In this document: positions 17,790-27,873 of the stretch, piece after piece | Layout: the number at the start of each line of letters is the position of its first letter | Position numbering within the stretch: position 1 is the first letter of the stretch | Source: Actinomyces sp. zg-332 | GTDB taxonomy: Bacteria; Actinomycetota; Actinomycetes; Actinomycetales; Actinomycetaceae | DNA length: 64,000 nucleotides | Direction: 5' to 3' | NCBI RefSeq assembly: GCF_011751945.2 | Contig: NZ_CP064951.1 | Location: forward strand, 992,001-1,056,000 | Program-made: the position numbers and the translations under genes | The notes under the pieces: generated by a model | Database searches by the model: none | Told to the model about the DNA's origin: nothing | What the model saw: the letters and a program-made list of their open reading frames with translations, nothing else

Positions 17790-19226
17790 TTAAAAAATAG
17801 TCTTTTGACCCTTCTCAAAATATTCACCTTTGTATTTTGGCGCAATTAGATTTTCTACACTCAAAATTTCATTTAATTTGTCCTCAGGTAAAATATTTTC
17901 TTCCAAAACAATTTCGCGAACACTCTTACCTGTGCGAGCAGCAATCTTGCCAATCTCATCCCCCTTATGATGTCCTATTACATCATTTAGATAAGTCACA
18001 AGACCGATAGAATTCATGACATAGTCGTAACATACTTTTTCATTTGCGCTAATACCGTCTACACAACGTGTACGCAATACATCACAAGCATTCATTAGCA
18101 AAGTAATGGACTCAAACATTGACTGGGCAAGACATGGCTCCATAACATTTAGTTGTAGCTGTCCTGCTTCAGCAGCTAGAGTAACACAAACGTCATTACC
18201 CATTACTTTGAAAGCAACTTGATTTACCACTTCAGGTATAACTGGGTTAACCTTTGCAGGCATGATGGAAGAACCAGCTTGCATTTCAGGAAGCTTAATT
18301 TCAGCTAGACCAGCTCTAGGCCCTGAGGATAATAGACGCAAATCGTTACAAATCTTACTTAGTTTTACAGCTAGACGTTTCAAACTTGCGTGGACAAAAA
18401 CGTATGCACCGTTATCTGAAGTTGCTTCAACCAAGTTTTCAGCTAAAGAAACATCGTATCCTGTAACTTCAGCTAAACGCTCAACTGCACGCTTTGCATA
18501 TCCGTCAGGGGTATTTACACCTGTACCAATAGCAGTAGCGCCAAGGTTTACTTCTAGTAGCAATTGGCTTGAGGTACGCAAAGTTTTAATTTCTTCACGC
18601 AAATTTACAGAAAAACCTTTAAACTCGCTTCCAAGTGTCATAGGAACAGCATCTTGGAGCTGAGTACGTCCCATTTTAATAACGTCTTTGAACTCGTCCC
18701 CTTTTTTGCTAAAACTATTTGCTAGCATATCAACATGTTCAACTAATTCAGCAACCATTTCATATGTAGCAATTCTAAACCCTGAAGGATAAGCATCATT
18801 AGTGGACTGAGATTTATTAACGTGATCGTTAGGATTAATTACTTCATAATCCCCTTTGTCTTTTCCAACATATTCAAGTGCTAAATTTGCAACAACCTCG
18901 TTAGTATTCATATTGACTGAAGTACCAGCACCGCCTTGAAATACATCAATTGGGAATTGGTCTAAACAACGATCATTTTCAATAATCTCGTCACAAGCAT
19001 GAACTATTGCTTCAGTAACGTCATCAGCTAAAACTCGCAAATCATTATTAGCTAAAGCACACGCTTTCTTAATCTTAGCCATGGCTTTAATAAAAACTGG
19101 AACATTATTTATTGTGCGGTCACTTATAGTAAAATTCTCAATCGCTCTTTGTGTGTTTATACCATAATAAGCGTCATTGCTTATATTTTTTTCACCCAAA
19201 AGATCTTTTTCGATTCTATATTGCAT
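17790..19226 (-). CDS. aspA: aspartate ammonia-lyase
   Basis: A 478-residue member of the fumarase/aspartase superfamily that deaminates aspartate to fumarate and ammonia. The signature loop [15 protein letters not shown] (about residue 317) has the catalytic serine. The N-terminus [32 protein letters not shown] and the [17 protein letters not shown] segment fit aspartase rather than fumarase. Length agrees with AspA (about 470-478). The ATG has an AGAGGTAAAA site. With glnA and mdh also in the window, it links aspartate nitrogen to the TCA cycle, but it is not in an operon with them. Confidence 0.93.
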   Translation of the reverse strand: MQYRIEKDLLGEKNISNDAYYGINTQRAIENFTISDRTINNVPVFIKAMAKIKKACALANNDLRVLADDVTEAIVHACDEIIENDRCLDQFPIDVFQGGAGTSVNMNTNEVVANLALEYVGKDKGDYEVINPNDHVNKSQSTNDAYPSGFRIATYEMVAELVEHVDMLANSFSKKGDEFKDVIKMGRTQLQDAVPMTLGSEFKGFSVNLREEIKTLRTSSQLLLEVNLGATAIGTGVNTPDGYAKRAVERLAEVTGYDVSLAENLVEATSDNGAYVFVHASLKRLAVKLSKICNDLRLLSSGPRAGLAEIKLPEMQAGSSIMPAKVNPVIPEVVNQVAFKVMGNDVCVTLAAEAGQLQLNVMEPCLAQSMFESITLLMNACDVLRTRCVDGISANEKVCYDYVMNSIGLVTYLNDVIGHHKGDEIGKIAARTGKSVREIVLEENILPEDKLNEILSVENLIAPKYKGEYFEKGQKTIF

Positions 19227-19276
19227 TTTTACCTCTTGGCTAGTTCTTTTACAAATTGTATTTTACAGATATATAA

Positions 19277-20272
19277 TTATCCGTTTTCTAAATTTACGTA
19301 TCCGGCTTCACTCTCATCAATATCAGCTTTTATGCCTTTATTGTAAGCAACTCTACCTACAACTAAAGTATAAATCCAAAGAGCAGTAACTGATACTATT
19401 CCTATAAAAATTTTAATCCACGTTTGCAAATTCGATCCGGTAATATATCCCTCTATTAATCCAGCAAACAATAATATAAATACTAACCCTAAACCTATAA
19501 TTACTGTTGATCTTCCTTGTTTAGCAATCGACACTTTTCTAGACTCGTTAGTAGGAACAACTAAAGCCCAAAAGAGCTTTATACCAGCACCGCACGCTAT
19601 AAATATAGCTGTTAATTCAAGTAAACCATGCGGAAGAATAAATTTAAAGAATACAAATATGTCATTGTAAGTATAGACAACTGCAGCACTTATACCAATA
19701 GCAACAGCATTTTGATATAGCCTATACAAGGGCATAAAACCTGTTATACCAAAAGCTACCATATTAGCCGCTATATAAGCGTTGTTCACCCAAACTTGTG
19801 TAGTGAAATCTGAAGCACCATAATTTGTGTAGTATTTCACAAAATCTTCAGTAGCATATTTACGTAAGTCATCAGCACTTCCCAAGGCACTTAAAACATC
19901 TGGAGAATGCAGTATCCATACATATTGGACAAGAGCTATTAGAATAAAAACTACTGCACAAGCAGCCGTCCATTTTCTACACTCGTACAAACAAGCAGGT
20001 AATGAGTGAGTAAAAAACTCCGCTATCCCCTTCATATTCCCTTTTCTAGAAGAAGTCATACGAGTATTAGCTTTAGCAACTATTCTAGATAGAAATAAAA
20101 TTAGTTCTTTATCTTTGAAAGTTGATTGTATATATGACAAATGAGCAGACGAAATATGATAAAGTGAGATTAGCTCGTCACATTGATGACCAGTCAACCT
20201 GCGCTTATCAACCAAAAATTCGAGTCGACTCCACGTTTTTTCGTGGCGTGCTACAAATACATCTATATCCAC
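19277..20272 (-). CDS. SpoIIM-family stage II sporulation protein M-like membrane protein
   Basis: A 331-residue membrane protein of the SpoIIM family as found widely in actinobacteria that do not make endospores, where its function is unknown. The first 100 residues are cytoplasmic and start with MDIDVFVARHEKTWSRLEFL, the usual actinobacterial beginning. About six hydrophobic segments follow (from AVVFILIALVQYVWIL on). The HGLLELTAIFIACGAGIKL segment is the family core. The GTG start at 20272 lies only 18 bp from the divergent RDD gene; this SpoIIM-RDD pairing is conserved in actinobacteria and suggests a shared membrane task. Confidence 0.87.
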   Translation of the reverse strand: MDIDVFVARHEKTWSRLEFLVDKRRLTGHQCDELISLYHISSAHLSYIQSTFKDKELILFLSRIVAKANTRMTSSRKGNMKGIAEFFTHSLPACLYECRKWTAACAVVFILIALVQYVWILHSPDVLSALGSADDLRKYATEDFVKYYTNYGASDFTTQVWVNNAYIAANMVAFGITGFMPLYRLYQNAVAIGISAAVVYTYNDIFVFFKFILPHGLLELTAIFIACGAGIKLFWALVVPTNESRKVSIAKQGRSTVIIGLGLVFILLFAGLIEGYITGSNLQTWIKIFIGIVSVTALWIYTLVVGRVAYNKGIKADIDESEAGYVNLENG

Positions 20273-20290
20273 ATATATTAAAGTGCCATT

Positions 20291-21091
20291 ATGAAAGAAA
20301 AAAATCTACTCTTAACACACGAAAATAGTGAAAATGTTATCACTAGTGAAGGGGTAATTTTAAAAACTGAACCTCTTCCCTTGCCTAATCGTATATTAGC
20401 CTTCATAATTGACTCTTTTTTCAATGTCGTAATATTTATTATGCTCATATTAACTTTGTTCAATTATGCTGATATTTTCATAATAAATGCCAACGCTGTT
20501 CAAACAGTATATATCATCTCAATAGCCATCGTTTTCTTTGTAATACCTATACTTATTGAAACTATTACTTGTGGATATAGCATTGGAAAATATATTATTG
20601 GAGCCAGAGTAGTGCGTGAAGATGGCGGCGCTATAAGTTTCAGGCACGTTTTTACAAGACACTTAGTAGGTGTTGTAGAAGTTTATGGTTCTTCTGGAAT
20701 TATTTCCATTACTAGTATAGCTGTAGCCCAAAAAGGTAAACGTCTAGGAGATTATTTAGCTGGAACCTATTTAGCTAAAAATCCTTCTTACATTTCACAT
20801 TTGCCATTAATCATGCCAAAGGAGTTTGAAGACTGGGCTAATCAAGTAAATATTTCGCGTATTCCTGACTCACTAATGTTAGAAGCAAAGTCTTTTATAA
20901 ATAGAACAAATAGTTTATCGCCTCATATTAGGCAAAATTTTGCTAACAACATTTCTAATACTTTATTAAAATATGTAGACCTTATCCCTGGAGAAAATTT
21001 TGATAAAGAACGATTTATAGCTGCTGTTTTAGTGGTTAAAAGAGACGACGAATTCCGCAAAATATTGTTAAACAGAAAACATACTAACTAA
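20291..21091 (+). CDS. RDD-family membrane protein
   Basis: A 266-residue protein with an N-terminal RDD domain. The defining Arg and Asp residues are seen in LPNRILAFIIDSFFNVV (about residues 34-50) and in GKRLGDYLAGTYL (about 149-161). Four hydrophobic segments lie within the first 150 residues, then a soluble helical C-terminal part. Some RDD proteins exchange ions, but the role of this actinobacterial version is unknown. No Shine-Dalgarno is seen; TAAAGT (20279-20284) ends 6 nt before the ATG, so the transcript is probably leaderless. The 3' end overlaps the convergent DUF3499 gene by 4 bp. Confidence 0.87.
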   Translation: MKEKNLLLTHENSENVITSEGVILKTEPLPLPNRILAFIIDSFFNVVIFIMLILTLFNYADIFIINANAVQTVYIISIAIVFFVIPILIETITCGYSIGKYIIGARVVREDGGAISFRHVFTRHLVGVVEVYGSSGIISITSIAVAQKGKRLGDYLAGTYLAKNPSYISHLPLIMPKEFEDWANQVNISRIPDSLMLEAKSFINRTNSLSPHIRQNFANNISNTLLKYVDLIPGENFDKERFIAAVLVVKRDDEFRKILLNRKHTN

Positions 21092-21453
21092 TAATTAGTG
21101 TTTTTATATTCACGAATATTAGCAACTTTATCCGCTGAATTTTTGATATTTGGTGGTAAATACTGTGGCAAATGTATATTCTTCTTGGAAGCGCTAATAA
21201 TTAGTTCAGCTAAATAATCCAATTCTTCATCGCTAGGTAGAGCATTAGAAAGTTGTGTCTGTACCCTAATGACTTGCCAACCAACAGGAGCTACAAAGCT
21301 TTTAGCATGATTTGCACACAAATCGTAGGCATCAGGTTCTGCCATCGGAGGCAAAGGTCCAATCACTATAGTAGAGTCTGCGTACATATAAGTAAAAGCA
21401 GCCTCTGCCTTGTTACTACAGCCTGGTTTCACACAAATTCTTTTAAAAGTCAC
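21088..21453 (-). CDS. DUF3499 zinc-ribbon-like protein
   Basis: A 121-residue protein of the actinobacterial DUF3499 family, function unknown. The family start is RICVKPGCSNKAEAAFTYMY, with Cys7 and Cys12, and the second pair is in AYDLCANHAKSFVAPVGWQV (Cys and His). These four residues look like a zinc site. The C-terminal part is charged and not conserved. The start is GTG at 21453, with TAAGAT 8 nt upstream on the minus strand and no Shine-Dalgarno. In many actinobacteria it is next to the metallopeptidase-like gene, which here is divergent. Confidence 0.85.
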   Translation of the reverse strand: MTFKRICVKPGCSNKAEAAFTYMYADSTIVIGPLPPMAEPDAYDLCANHAKSFVAPVGWQVIRVQTQLSNALPSDEELDYLAELIISASKKNIHLPQYLPPNIKNSADKVANIREYKNTNY

Positions 21454-21582
21454 TTAATAATCTTAACATATCTTTCTAAATAAAATTCAATAAAAATACT
21501 TTGAAAAAATTTAATAATTTTTACGCTACAAGTATAAAAATTTTGTAGAATAGTTTTACGTTAGGTTATTTCAAGGATTACA

Positions 21583-22026
21583 ATGCAAAATATATTTCGT
21601 TACGAAGATAACTTTTTACCGAATACAATTACTAAAAAATATAAAGATAAACATGGGCGTGGATTACGTGGTCTTTTAATCTCACCTAATGTTCCTGCAT
21701 ATAATTCTAAACAAGAACTTTTCGAAAGCCTAATAATTTTGACCTCACTAAAAGCACAACAAAAGTGGCCACAAACAGCTAATATAGAATTTTGTACCCA
21801 AAATGTACCTCCATCAGATCCAGCTCCTTGGGAAACAAAAGATGCTATTTTAGGTAGAACTTTCGATCAAGATTTGAAGCACAATCTGCCTGCTCGTATT
21901 GTTTTATATCGCTTACCAATACAATCTAGAGCTAAAACTAGAAAAGAATTGAAAACATTAATTGAAGATATTATTTGCCAACAATTAGCTTATATACTAA
22001 ATATTGAACCAGAAGAGGTACTATAA
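21583..22026 (+). CDS. actinobacterial metallopeptidase-family (PF06262-like) protein without HExxH
   Basis: This 147-residue protein matches the small actinobacterial proteins annotated as 'metallopeptidase family'. RGRGLRGLLISPNVPAYNSK-type sequence near residue 25, NVPPSDPAPWE (about 73-83) and ARIVLYRLPIQSRAKTRKEL (about 106-125) are the conserved blocks. Where true zincins of this family carry HExxH, the sequence is IICQQLAYILNIEPEEV, without zinc ligands. This loss is, as far as I recall, common to the actinobacterial branch, so peptidase activity should not be assumed. An AAGGATTAC ribosome binding site precedes the ATG. It is divergent from DUF3499. Confidence 0.8.
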   Translation: MQNIFRYEDNFLPNTITKKYKDKHGRGLRGLLISPNVPAYNSKQELFESLIILTSLKAQQKWPQTANIEFCTQNVPPSDPAPWETKDAILGRTFDQDLKHNLPARIVLYRLPIQSRAKTRKELKTLIEDIICQQLAYILNIEPEEVL

Positions 22027-22194
22027 ATTCTGTTATTTAGAAAGGGTGAACTGTAGCTTTACAGTATTTATCACTTAGGTATATGAAATTATAAATAGTA
22101 AATACTATAAACTACACAAAATCTAGTTCACTTACAAACACAATTAGTTTATATGTTATAAAGTTACCAGATAATAAAATTCGGTGTATTCAAA

Positions 22195-23481
22195 TTAGTA
22201 AAGGAAAGCTGATCCACTTACTTGCTGATATAGCCTTTTCACAGAATCGTCAGTCAAGCAAGCTAGTTGGTCAATAATTACCCTTTGTTTATCACCTTCT
22301 GTGCTCTTTTTTACCCATTCGTTTTTAAACATTGGTTGCAAGAATTTTATAGCATTACCATCTTCATTAAGAGCCTGAAATAAATCGAGTAATATTTTTT
22401 GTTGCCAAGTATATTCATCTTCTTTTTCTAAAGGAACCATAACGTTATAAGCTGCTATCCCTTTCAATACGGTAATCTCAGCTAAAGTTTCCTTTGATAC
22501 TTCTATTTTTCCACTATATCTACCGAAAATCTCTGCTTTATTTCTGTACTTTGTGTACTCACAAGCATCGGTACAAAAATGACTGATTAATTCACTTGTC
22601 ATATTTTTTAGTGCAGCTAAATCATTATAAGAGCCATCAAAGTTTTTAATCCAATACTCTTTCTTCATTAAGCGTTCAAGAGCCTTGGCTAATTCATCTT
22701 GAGTAGAGCTGGGATTGTAACGTTCTTGTATGCAGTCAAGCATATTTTGAACAGTAGCATCGTCTGATAGCTTTTCCAGCTGCGTGTATCCTGTTTTTAT
22801 CGAATCTTCTACGTCATGCACACAATAAGCAATATCGTCTGATAAATCCATTATTTGTGCTTCAACGCATTTCAATTTCTCAGGTTTATTTTTCCTAACC
22901 CATTTAAAAATTTTTTCATCGTCTTCATACACACCAAACTTTTTAGTCTGTACACCATTTTTATAAGGGGCTTCTTGCCTTTTCCAAGGATATTTACAAC
23001 TAGCATCCAACACAGCTCTAGTTAAATTTAAACCATAACTTTCGTTTTCAAATATTATTTTAGGCTCAAGTCTAACCAGCAATCTAAAAGTCTGAGCATT
23101 TCCTTCAAAACCACCAATATCTTTAGCCGCCTCATCTAGAGCTGTTTCACCATTATGCCCATAAGGAGGATGTCCAATATCATGAGCTAAGCACGCTGTG
23201 TCAACAATTTCAGGATTAGCACCCAGAAAAGTAGCCAATGCTCTACCAATTTGAGCTACCTCTAGTGAATGAGTAAGTCTTGTTCGAGTAAAATCATCAT
23301 ATAATGGATCAACTACTTGTGTTTTATCTCCCAGCCTACGCAAAGCATAAGAGTGTATTAGTCTTGCCCTGTCTCTTTCAAAATCTCCGCGTGAGGCACC
23401 ACGGTGTTCTTCATGTATGTACCTTTGACGGCAAGAAACATCGTATTCCCATTTTTCAGCGTTTTTTTCACTCATATTCAT
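22195..23481 (-). CDS. dgt: deoxyguanosinetriphosphate triphosphohydrolase-like protein
   Basis: A 428-residue HD-domain phosphohydrolase of the dGTPase-like family, which splits dNTPs to nucleoside and triphosphate and helps balance dNTP pools. Metal ligands are visible: His in TRLTHSLEVAQIGRAL and the HD pair in ACLAHDIGHPPYGHNGE; the third Asp is in MDLSDDIAYCVHDVEDS. Length is normal. Several starts are in frame (GTG 23484, ATG 23481, ATG 23475) and none has a Shine-Dalgarno, so the exact start is uncertain by three codons. The gene stands alone. It is the usual neighbour of primase genes in other actinobacteria, but not here. Confidence 0.9.
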   Translation of the reverse strand: MNMSEKNAEKWEYDVSCRQRYIHEEHRGASRGDFERDRARLIHSYALRRLGDKTQVVDPLYDDFTRTRLTHSLEVAQIGRALATFLGANPEIVDTACLAHDIGHPPYGHNGETALDEAAKDIGGFEGNAQTFRLLVRLEPKIIFENESYGLNLTRAVLDASCKYPWKRQEAPYKNGVQTKKFGVYEDDEKIFKWVRKNKPEKLKCVEAQIMDLSDDIAYCVHDVEDSIKTGYTQLEKLSDDATVQNMLDCIQERYNPSSTQDELAKALERLMKKEYWIKNFDGSYNDLAALKNMTSELISHFCTDACEYTKYRNKAEIFGRYSGKIEVSKETLAEITVLKGIAAYNVMVPLEKEDEYTWQQKILLDLFQALNEDGNAIKFLQPMFKNEWVKKSTEGDKQRVIIDQLACLTDDSVKRLYQQVSGSAFLY

Positions 23482-23576
23482 CACAAAATTAATATTAACG
23501 TATTAAAAGTAGAAAAAATACCATTCATAGTGATAAATTTTATATTAGTATACATAAAATCGTATTGGTGAGCTTT

Positions 23577-24818
23577 ATGAGTGACAAAGAAAATTATGCG
23601 AAAATCTCTTTAATACACAAGTGTGCTGATTCTAACTACGCTTGGTGGAATGACTGTGTTGTGTATGAGTTGCCATTTCCCGCTTCCAAAAATGATTTAG
23701 AGCTGTTTTCTTCTTCTTGCCACGACCTAGTACAACTGGGTATAAACACAGTTTTAGTACGTCCGTCTAAAATAGATTTTTCAGCTGATGAAAACTTCAT
23801 AAACAATTTTATAAACACTTTTCACAGAGTAGGTATAAAAGTAATTTTTCAACTTTCTGGGCCTGTACCTAACCTTAATAACAGATTCTCTTCACCTTTT
23901 ATTGATTTTGAAAAAGACTCTCATATTCTTATAAATCGCGCTGAAATTGCTATTAAAAATGAAGTCGATGGTATAGATCTCGGCTTAATTATCGAAGAGG
24001 ATATGGATAGTGAACTTTCAGTAAATAGCAAGCATTTTGTGAATATGATAAGTAATGTCAAAAAAATAATTGAAAGTACTGATAGACAAGTAATTATTAC
24101 TGCTAGTGGTAACGAAAGATACTTAAATAGCTTTAATTACTACCTTGAATCAAATGTTATACAGCATATGCGTACTGATGCTCTCGTGCACGCTCCTTTT
24201 AATGCAAAGGTGTTCTTAGAAAAAATTAATGAGAGTTATGCTTTATCTGATTCTTTCGACTACCACTGTGCTTGGAAATATAACTTGTCTAATTCTTTAC
24301 ATGAAAATTATCCTAGTGCATATTCTTGGTCTAAAACCACTGAAAACTTGGAGAACAGGATTAGTGCCTTACAACTTTTGTTCCTAGGATTACCAGGTTC
24401 CGTATATGTAAATTATTTCGATGAACTAGCATTGCCTGTTTCTTATAGAAAAACTGATTATGCAACAGCACTACCCATTGCTCAAAAAGCATTTGAGAAA
24501 CAACGCAAAGAAGAGTTTTCCCCTTGGAAGACTTATAAGGATGCTTTGCTTGCAAGAGCTCAGTACAATATGGGACTTGGCACTATAGCTAGTGTTAGTG
24601 GCTTTGAGTGGGCTAATGAAAATACTTTGGTGTTAGTATGTGAACATATTTATATTGTAGTTAATATGTCTGGTGAAGAAATTACAGTGCCTAAAGAATA
24701 CGAATTACTTGTTTCTAGTAAACCTGAAATAGTTTCCACCCATGATACAGAGCAAAACTGTCCAGAATGTAGCATACTTCCACCAGAAACAACAGCTTGG
24801 TTCAAAGTACAATCATAG
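23577..24818 (+). CDS. degenerate GH13 (alpha-amylase/alpha-glucosidase) family protein
   Basis: A 413-residue protein that keeps the outline of GH13 alpha-glucosidases but not the active site. WWNDCVVYELPFP corresponds to the family's WWrdavvYqvyprsF opening, LVQLGINTVLVRPSK to the second strand, and LFLGLPGSVYVNYFDELALP to the LPG-s-a-yl-y-GeElGLp strand. The nucleophile motif DGFRID reads DGIDLGLI, removing both Arg and the catalytic Asp, and no NHD motif remains. It is shorter than a full enzyme (about 550 residues). It is therefore probably not a hydrolase. The ATG at 23577 has a GGTGAG site; a GTG at 23568 lies 7 nt after TAAAAT and could be a leaderless start. Confidence 0.7.
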   Translation: MSDKENYAKISLIHKCADSNYAWWNDCVVYELPFPASKNDLELFSSSCHDLVQLGINTVLVRPSKIDFSADENFINNFINTFHRVGIKVIFQLSGPVPNLNNRFSSPFIDFEKDSHILINRAEIAIKNEVDGIDLGLIIEEDMDSELSVNSKHFVNMISNVKKIIESTDRQVIITASGNERYLNSFNYYLESNVIQHMRTDALVHAPFNAKVFLEKINESYALSDSFDYHCAWKYNLSNSLHENYPSAYSWSKTTENLENRISALQLLFLGLPGSVYVNYFDELALPVSYRKTDYATALPIAQKAFEKQRKEEFSPWKTYKDALLARAQYNMGLGTIASVSGFEWANENTLVLVCEHIYIVVNMSGEEITVPKEYELLVSSKPEIVSTHDTEQNCPECSILPPETTAWFKVQS

Positions 24819-24931
24819 AGCACCATACGTACAGTTTAAGTCTTCATTTGACTTAGAATGAATTTTCAGCATTAGCACTGCAATAAATATGTTAAATATA
24901 TTCAGTACTATTAAATTCATCTAAGGTAACG

Positions 24932-26029
24932 TCATTTTTTAACTATTGTTTCACACTTTGGTAAATTGTCAGTCTTTCCACTTTTAATTGAAGTAACTAC
25001 TTCTTTAGCTTGACCTAAGTCTCCAACAGGAATGAGTCTAACTCCGTCAACAGGCTTTTCTAAAGCTTCTTTACAGTTGTATTCTGGTAATAAGAACCAT
25101 TTAATATTTTGATGTTTAGTACCTAATATTTTGAAACGTACTCCCCCAATAGGACCTACAACACCATTTGGAGATATAGTTCCTGTACCAGCAATTTTAT
25201 TGTTACCTATGAAGTCTTCATTAGATAATATATTCATAATTGATAATGAGAACATCAAACCAGCTGAAGGTCCGCCAATATCTTTAATAGCAAACTTTAC
25301 TTTTTCTGGAAACTCATATTTAGCATCCAGATAAATTCCGAGTCTAGATCCTTTTGTACCGTTTACTGAGTCCACACTGGCAGGTAAAGTTTTTCCCTCT
25401 AAAGTAACAATTTCATTATTTCGTTTAACTTGCATTTTTATGGAAGTTCCTTTAGGGGTTTGAGCCAACAAATCGTAGAAATCCTTGCTATTTGTAGCTA
25501 AAACTTTCTTTTGTGAATTCTCAAGAGACAGTATTTTATCCCCTTTTTGTGCTTTACCATAGAAAGAAGAACTTTTGTCCACACCTGCAATATTTATATT
25601 AGCAACTGGAGGTTTACCAATCTGATTTAAGGCAGCCACTAAAGCATTTTGTTGTGATAAAGACATCTGGCTTTTATTAAAATTATCTATTTCTTCTCTA
25701 GTAACGTTACTCGGATATACTTCTTCTAAAGATTTTATTTCTTCTTCATCGTCAAAAAAAGCAGACAATAATCTAAGTCCTGATAGGTATCTACCTGGTC
25801 CGCCTTCTTGAGATACCGTTGTTAAATGTAACTGCCCAGAGTATGCTTTTCTATCCTTACCATCAATTCCAACTAGATAAGTACTCTGATCAATTTTACC
25901 CAAAACATCTAAAGTAGGACCTGGAGAGTAAATAATATATGAATAGTTGGAAAACAACCCTAACAATATTAAAAACGTAAGTAATAAAGCAAGTATTTTT
26001 TTAATATGCTTCTTTATATATTTACTCAT
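24932..26029 (-). CDS. PDZ and Lon-type (S16) membrane protease, YlbL family
   Basis: A 365-residue membrane-anchored protease. One N-terminal helix (residues 11-33) is followed by an extracytoplasmic region, a PDZ domain (about residues 150-220, ANINIAGVDKSSSFYGKAQK onward) and a C-terminal Lon proteolytic domain. The Ser/Lys dyad is present: Ser in GGPSAGLMFSLSIMNIL (about 255) and Lys in GPIGGVRFKILGTKHQN (about 302). This architecture is the YlbL/YlbL-like family of Gram-positives; targets are mostly unknown. The gene stands alone and is followed by no obvious partner. In actinobacteria it often sits beside the DUF2342 gene, which is divergent here. Confidence 0.92.
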   Translation of the reverse strand: MSKYIKKHIKKILALLLTFLILLGLFSNYSYIIYSPGPTLDVLGKIDQSTYLVGIDGKDRKAYSGQLHLTTVSQEGGPGRYLSGLRLLSAFFDDEEEIKSLEEVYPSNVTREEIDNFNKSQMSLSQQNALVAALNQIGKPPVANINIAGVDKSSSFYGKAQKGDKILSLENSQKKVLATNSKDFYDLLAQTPKGTSIKMQVKRNNEIVTLEGKTLPASVDSVNGTKGSRLGIYLDAKYEFPEKVKFAIKDIGGPSAGLMFSLSIMNILSNEDFIGNNKIAGTGTISPNGVVGPIGGVRFKILGTKHQNIKWFLLPEYNCKEALEKPVDGVRLIPVGDLGQAKEVVTSIKSGKTDNLPKCETIVKK

Positions 26030-26375
26030 ATCAATCCCAATATTTGATGCTTTTTAACCAGAATATAACTATATCACTTTTACAAAACTAAAATAAAATA
26101 AGAATTGTTATACAAATATTCTTTTATTAAGTTATAGAGTCAACATAAAAACTTTTAAACACACTACTGACACTCCTACTTTATATATTATCCCCTTTCT
26201 CGCTCCTAGTACTAACTCGTAATTAAATTTTATTCCAGAAAAAGTTAATAAAATATTAATAGAAATTTTTTAGTTCTCGTAAAGCTTAAAAATATGAATG
26301 ATGAAAACTAATATTATCTAAATATTAAAGTTAGAATATATAAAGAGAAACTATCATTGCATTACGGAGCTAAAT
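26030..26375. other. intergenic region between the PDZ-Lon and DUF2342 genes
   Basis: About 345 bp of very AT-rich sequence holding two divergent promoters. I see no structured RNA, repeat or small gene that can be supported. Confidence 0.4.
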
Positions 26376-27854
26376 ATGTCTGAAGAAAATATGAATGATG
26401 AAAAATGGAAAAAAATCTTAGAATCAATTTTCGGTGCTGATAAAGCTGATGAAATGTTTTCTCGCATGAAAAACTCAGGTTTTGATCCTGCTGAAATTGC
26501 AAACGTACCATTACCAAATTCTCCTTTTGAGCTAGATTTTTTGGTAAATCAAGTAAAAAATATGCTTTCTGATAGTAGCGGTCCTATTAACTGGAAAATG
26601 GCTCAAGAAGTAGCTCTAAAGGACTTAAAAAATACACAACCAGTTCTAACTCAAGCTTCAAATACAGTAAAAGAAAGCTTACGCGCGGCTGATTTATGGC
26701 TAGATAGTGTAACTTCTCTTCCTCCATCCCTTGCAAACTATCAAGCTTGGACCCAAAAAGAATGGGTAGAAAATACTCTAGAACATTGGAAGATTCTATT
26801 TGATCCTGTTGCTACAAACTACTCTAAAGCAATATCTACTAACCTCATGGGTCCTGAAAGTGAAGATAACGAAGGTACTGGATATATGTTCTTATCCCCT
26901 GATTCGTCATCTGAATTTTCATCGATAGAAGACTTGATGAAAAATAAAGAAAATTTGATGTTTAGTGGTTCACCTAAAGATGTAATGAATAAGATGTTTT
27001 CAACGCTATTCGGGTTCAAAGTTGGAGGAGCATTCTCAAAGATAGCTAAAAATGTATTTGGTAGTAATGATATTGGTTTACAGCTGACAACTAAACCTAC
27101 AACAGCGCTAGTGGTTGAAAATATAAAAGAATTCGCTGAGGAACTCAACGTACCTTTTGAGCTAGCAACACAGTATCTAGCAATTATAGAATGTGCTTAT
27201 GCGCGTTTATTTACTTCCGTGCCTTGGCTAGTGTCAAGTATAGAAAATGCTGTTGAAAAATATGCTTCACACATTCAGATTGATTTAGATAGTATTAGGT
27301 CAATGATGGAAGATATGGGACCTATATCTATTTCTTCAATGGAACCTGATTCCTTCCTACATTTTATGAAAATGGAATCAAGTCCAGAACAAAAACAAGC
27401 TCAAGAAAACCTAGAATTTTTATTAGCCATTACACAAGGTTGGGTTGAAGAAGTAACTACTAATGTCCTGCTAGTACATTTGCCTGAAGCTTTACCTTTG
27501 CGCGAAATGCTACAACGTCGAAGGGTTACTCAAGGACCTACAGAGTATGCTTTCAAACAATTGGTTGACATTGACTTATCTCCAAAGTTAATTCGAGAAG
27601 CACGCAATTTGTGGGCTTTTATACTAAAAGAAACCAGTATAGAAGAACGCGACCATTACTGGTCACATCCGGATATTGCTCCTAGAAATGAAGATTTAGA
27701 AGATGTAACTCGTTTCTTTGAGTATCGTCAAGCACAAGCTTTGCAAGATGAAAAAATAGACTCAGATTTACAAAAACTTTTAGATGGTACTCTAGGATAC
27801 ATTGATGGTTTAGATCCTAATCAAGACTCCGAAGGTGACCAAAAAATAAAGTAA
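26376..27854 (+). CDS. DUF2342/TIGR03624-type protein (putative zinc-dependent hydrolase family)
   Basis: A 492-residue soluble protein of the actinobacterial family annotated as 'zinc-dependent metalloprotease' or TIGR03624 putative hydrolase. The conserved start PINWKMAQEVALKDL (about residues 71-85), ADLWLDSVTSLP, the WTQKEWVENTLEHW block and YARLFTSVPWL (about 275-285) are present. No HExxH is found anywhere, and the family's usual His in the R-E-A-A-H-x-R-L-F segment is Tyr here (IECAYARLF). Catalysis is therefore doubtful. A GGAGC ribosome binding site is 7 nt before the ATG. It is divergent from the PDZ-Lon gene, an arrangement seen in other actinobacteria. Confidence 0.82.
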   Translation: MSEENMNDEKWKKILESIFGADKADEMFSRMKNSGFDPAEIANVPLPNSPFELDFLVNQVKNMLSDSSGPINWKMAQEVALKDLKNTQPVLTQASNTVKESLRAADLWLDSVTSLPPSLANYQAWTQKEWVENTLEHWKILFDPVATNYSKAISTNLMGPESEDNEGTGYMFLSPDSSSEFSSIEDLMKNKENLMFSGSPKDVMNKMFSTLFGFKVGGAFSKIAKNVFGSNDIGLQLTTKPTTALVVENIKEFAEELNVPFELATQYLAIIECAYARLFTSVPWLVSSIENAVEKYASHIQIDLDSIRSMMEDMGPISISSMEPDSFLHFMKMESSPEQKQAQENLEFLLAITQGWVEEVTTNVLLVHLPEALPLREMLQRRRVTQGPTEYAFKQLVDIDLSPKLIREARNLWAFILKETSIEERDHYWSHPDIAPRNEDLEDVTRFFEYRQAQALQDEKIDSDLQKLLDGTLGYIDGLDPNQDSEGDQKIK

Positions 27855-27873
27855 ATTGCGTTATATCTTTATT

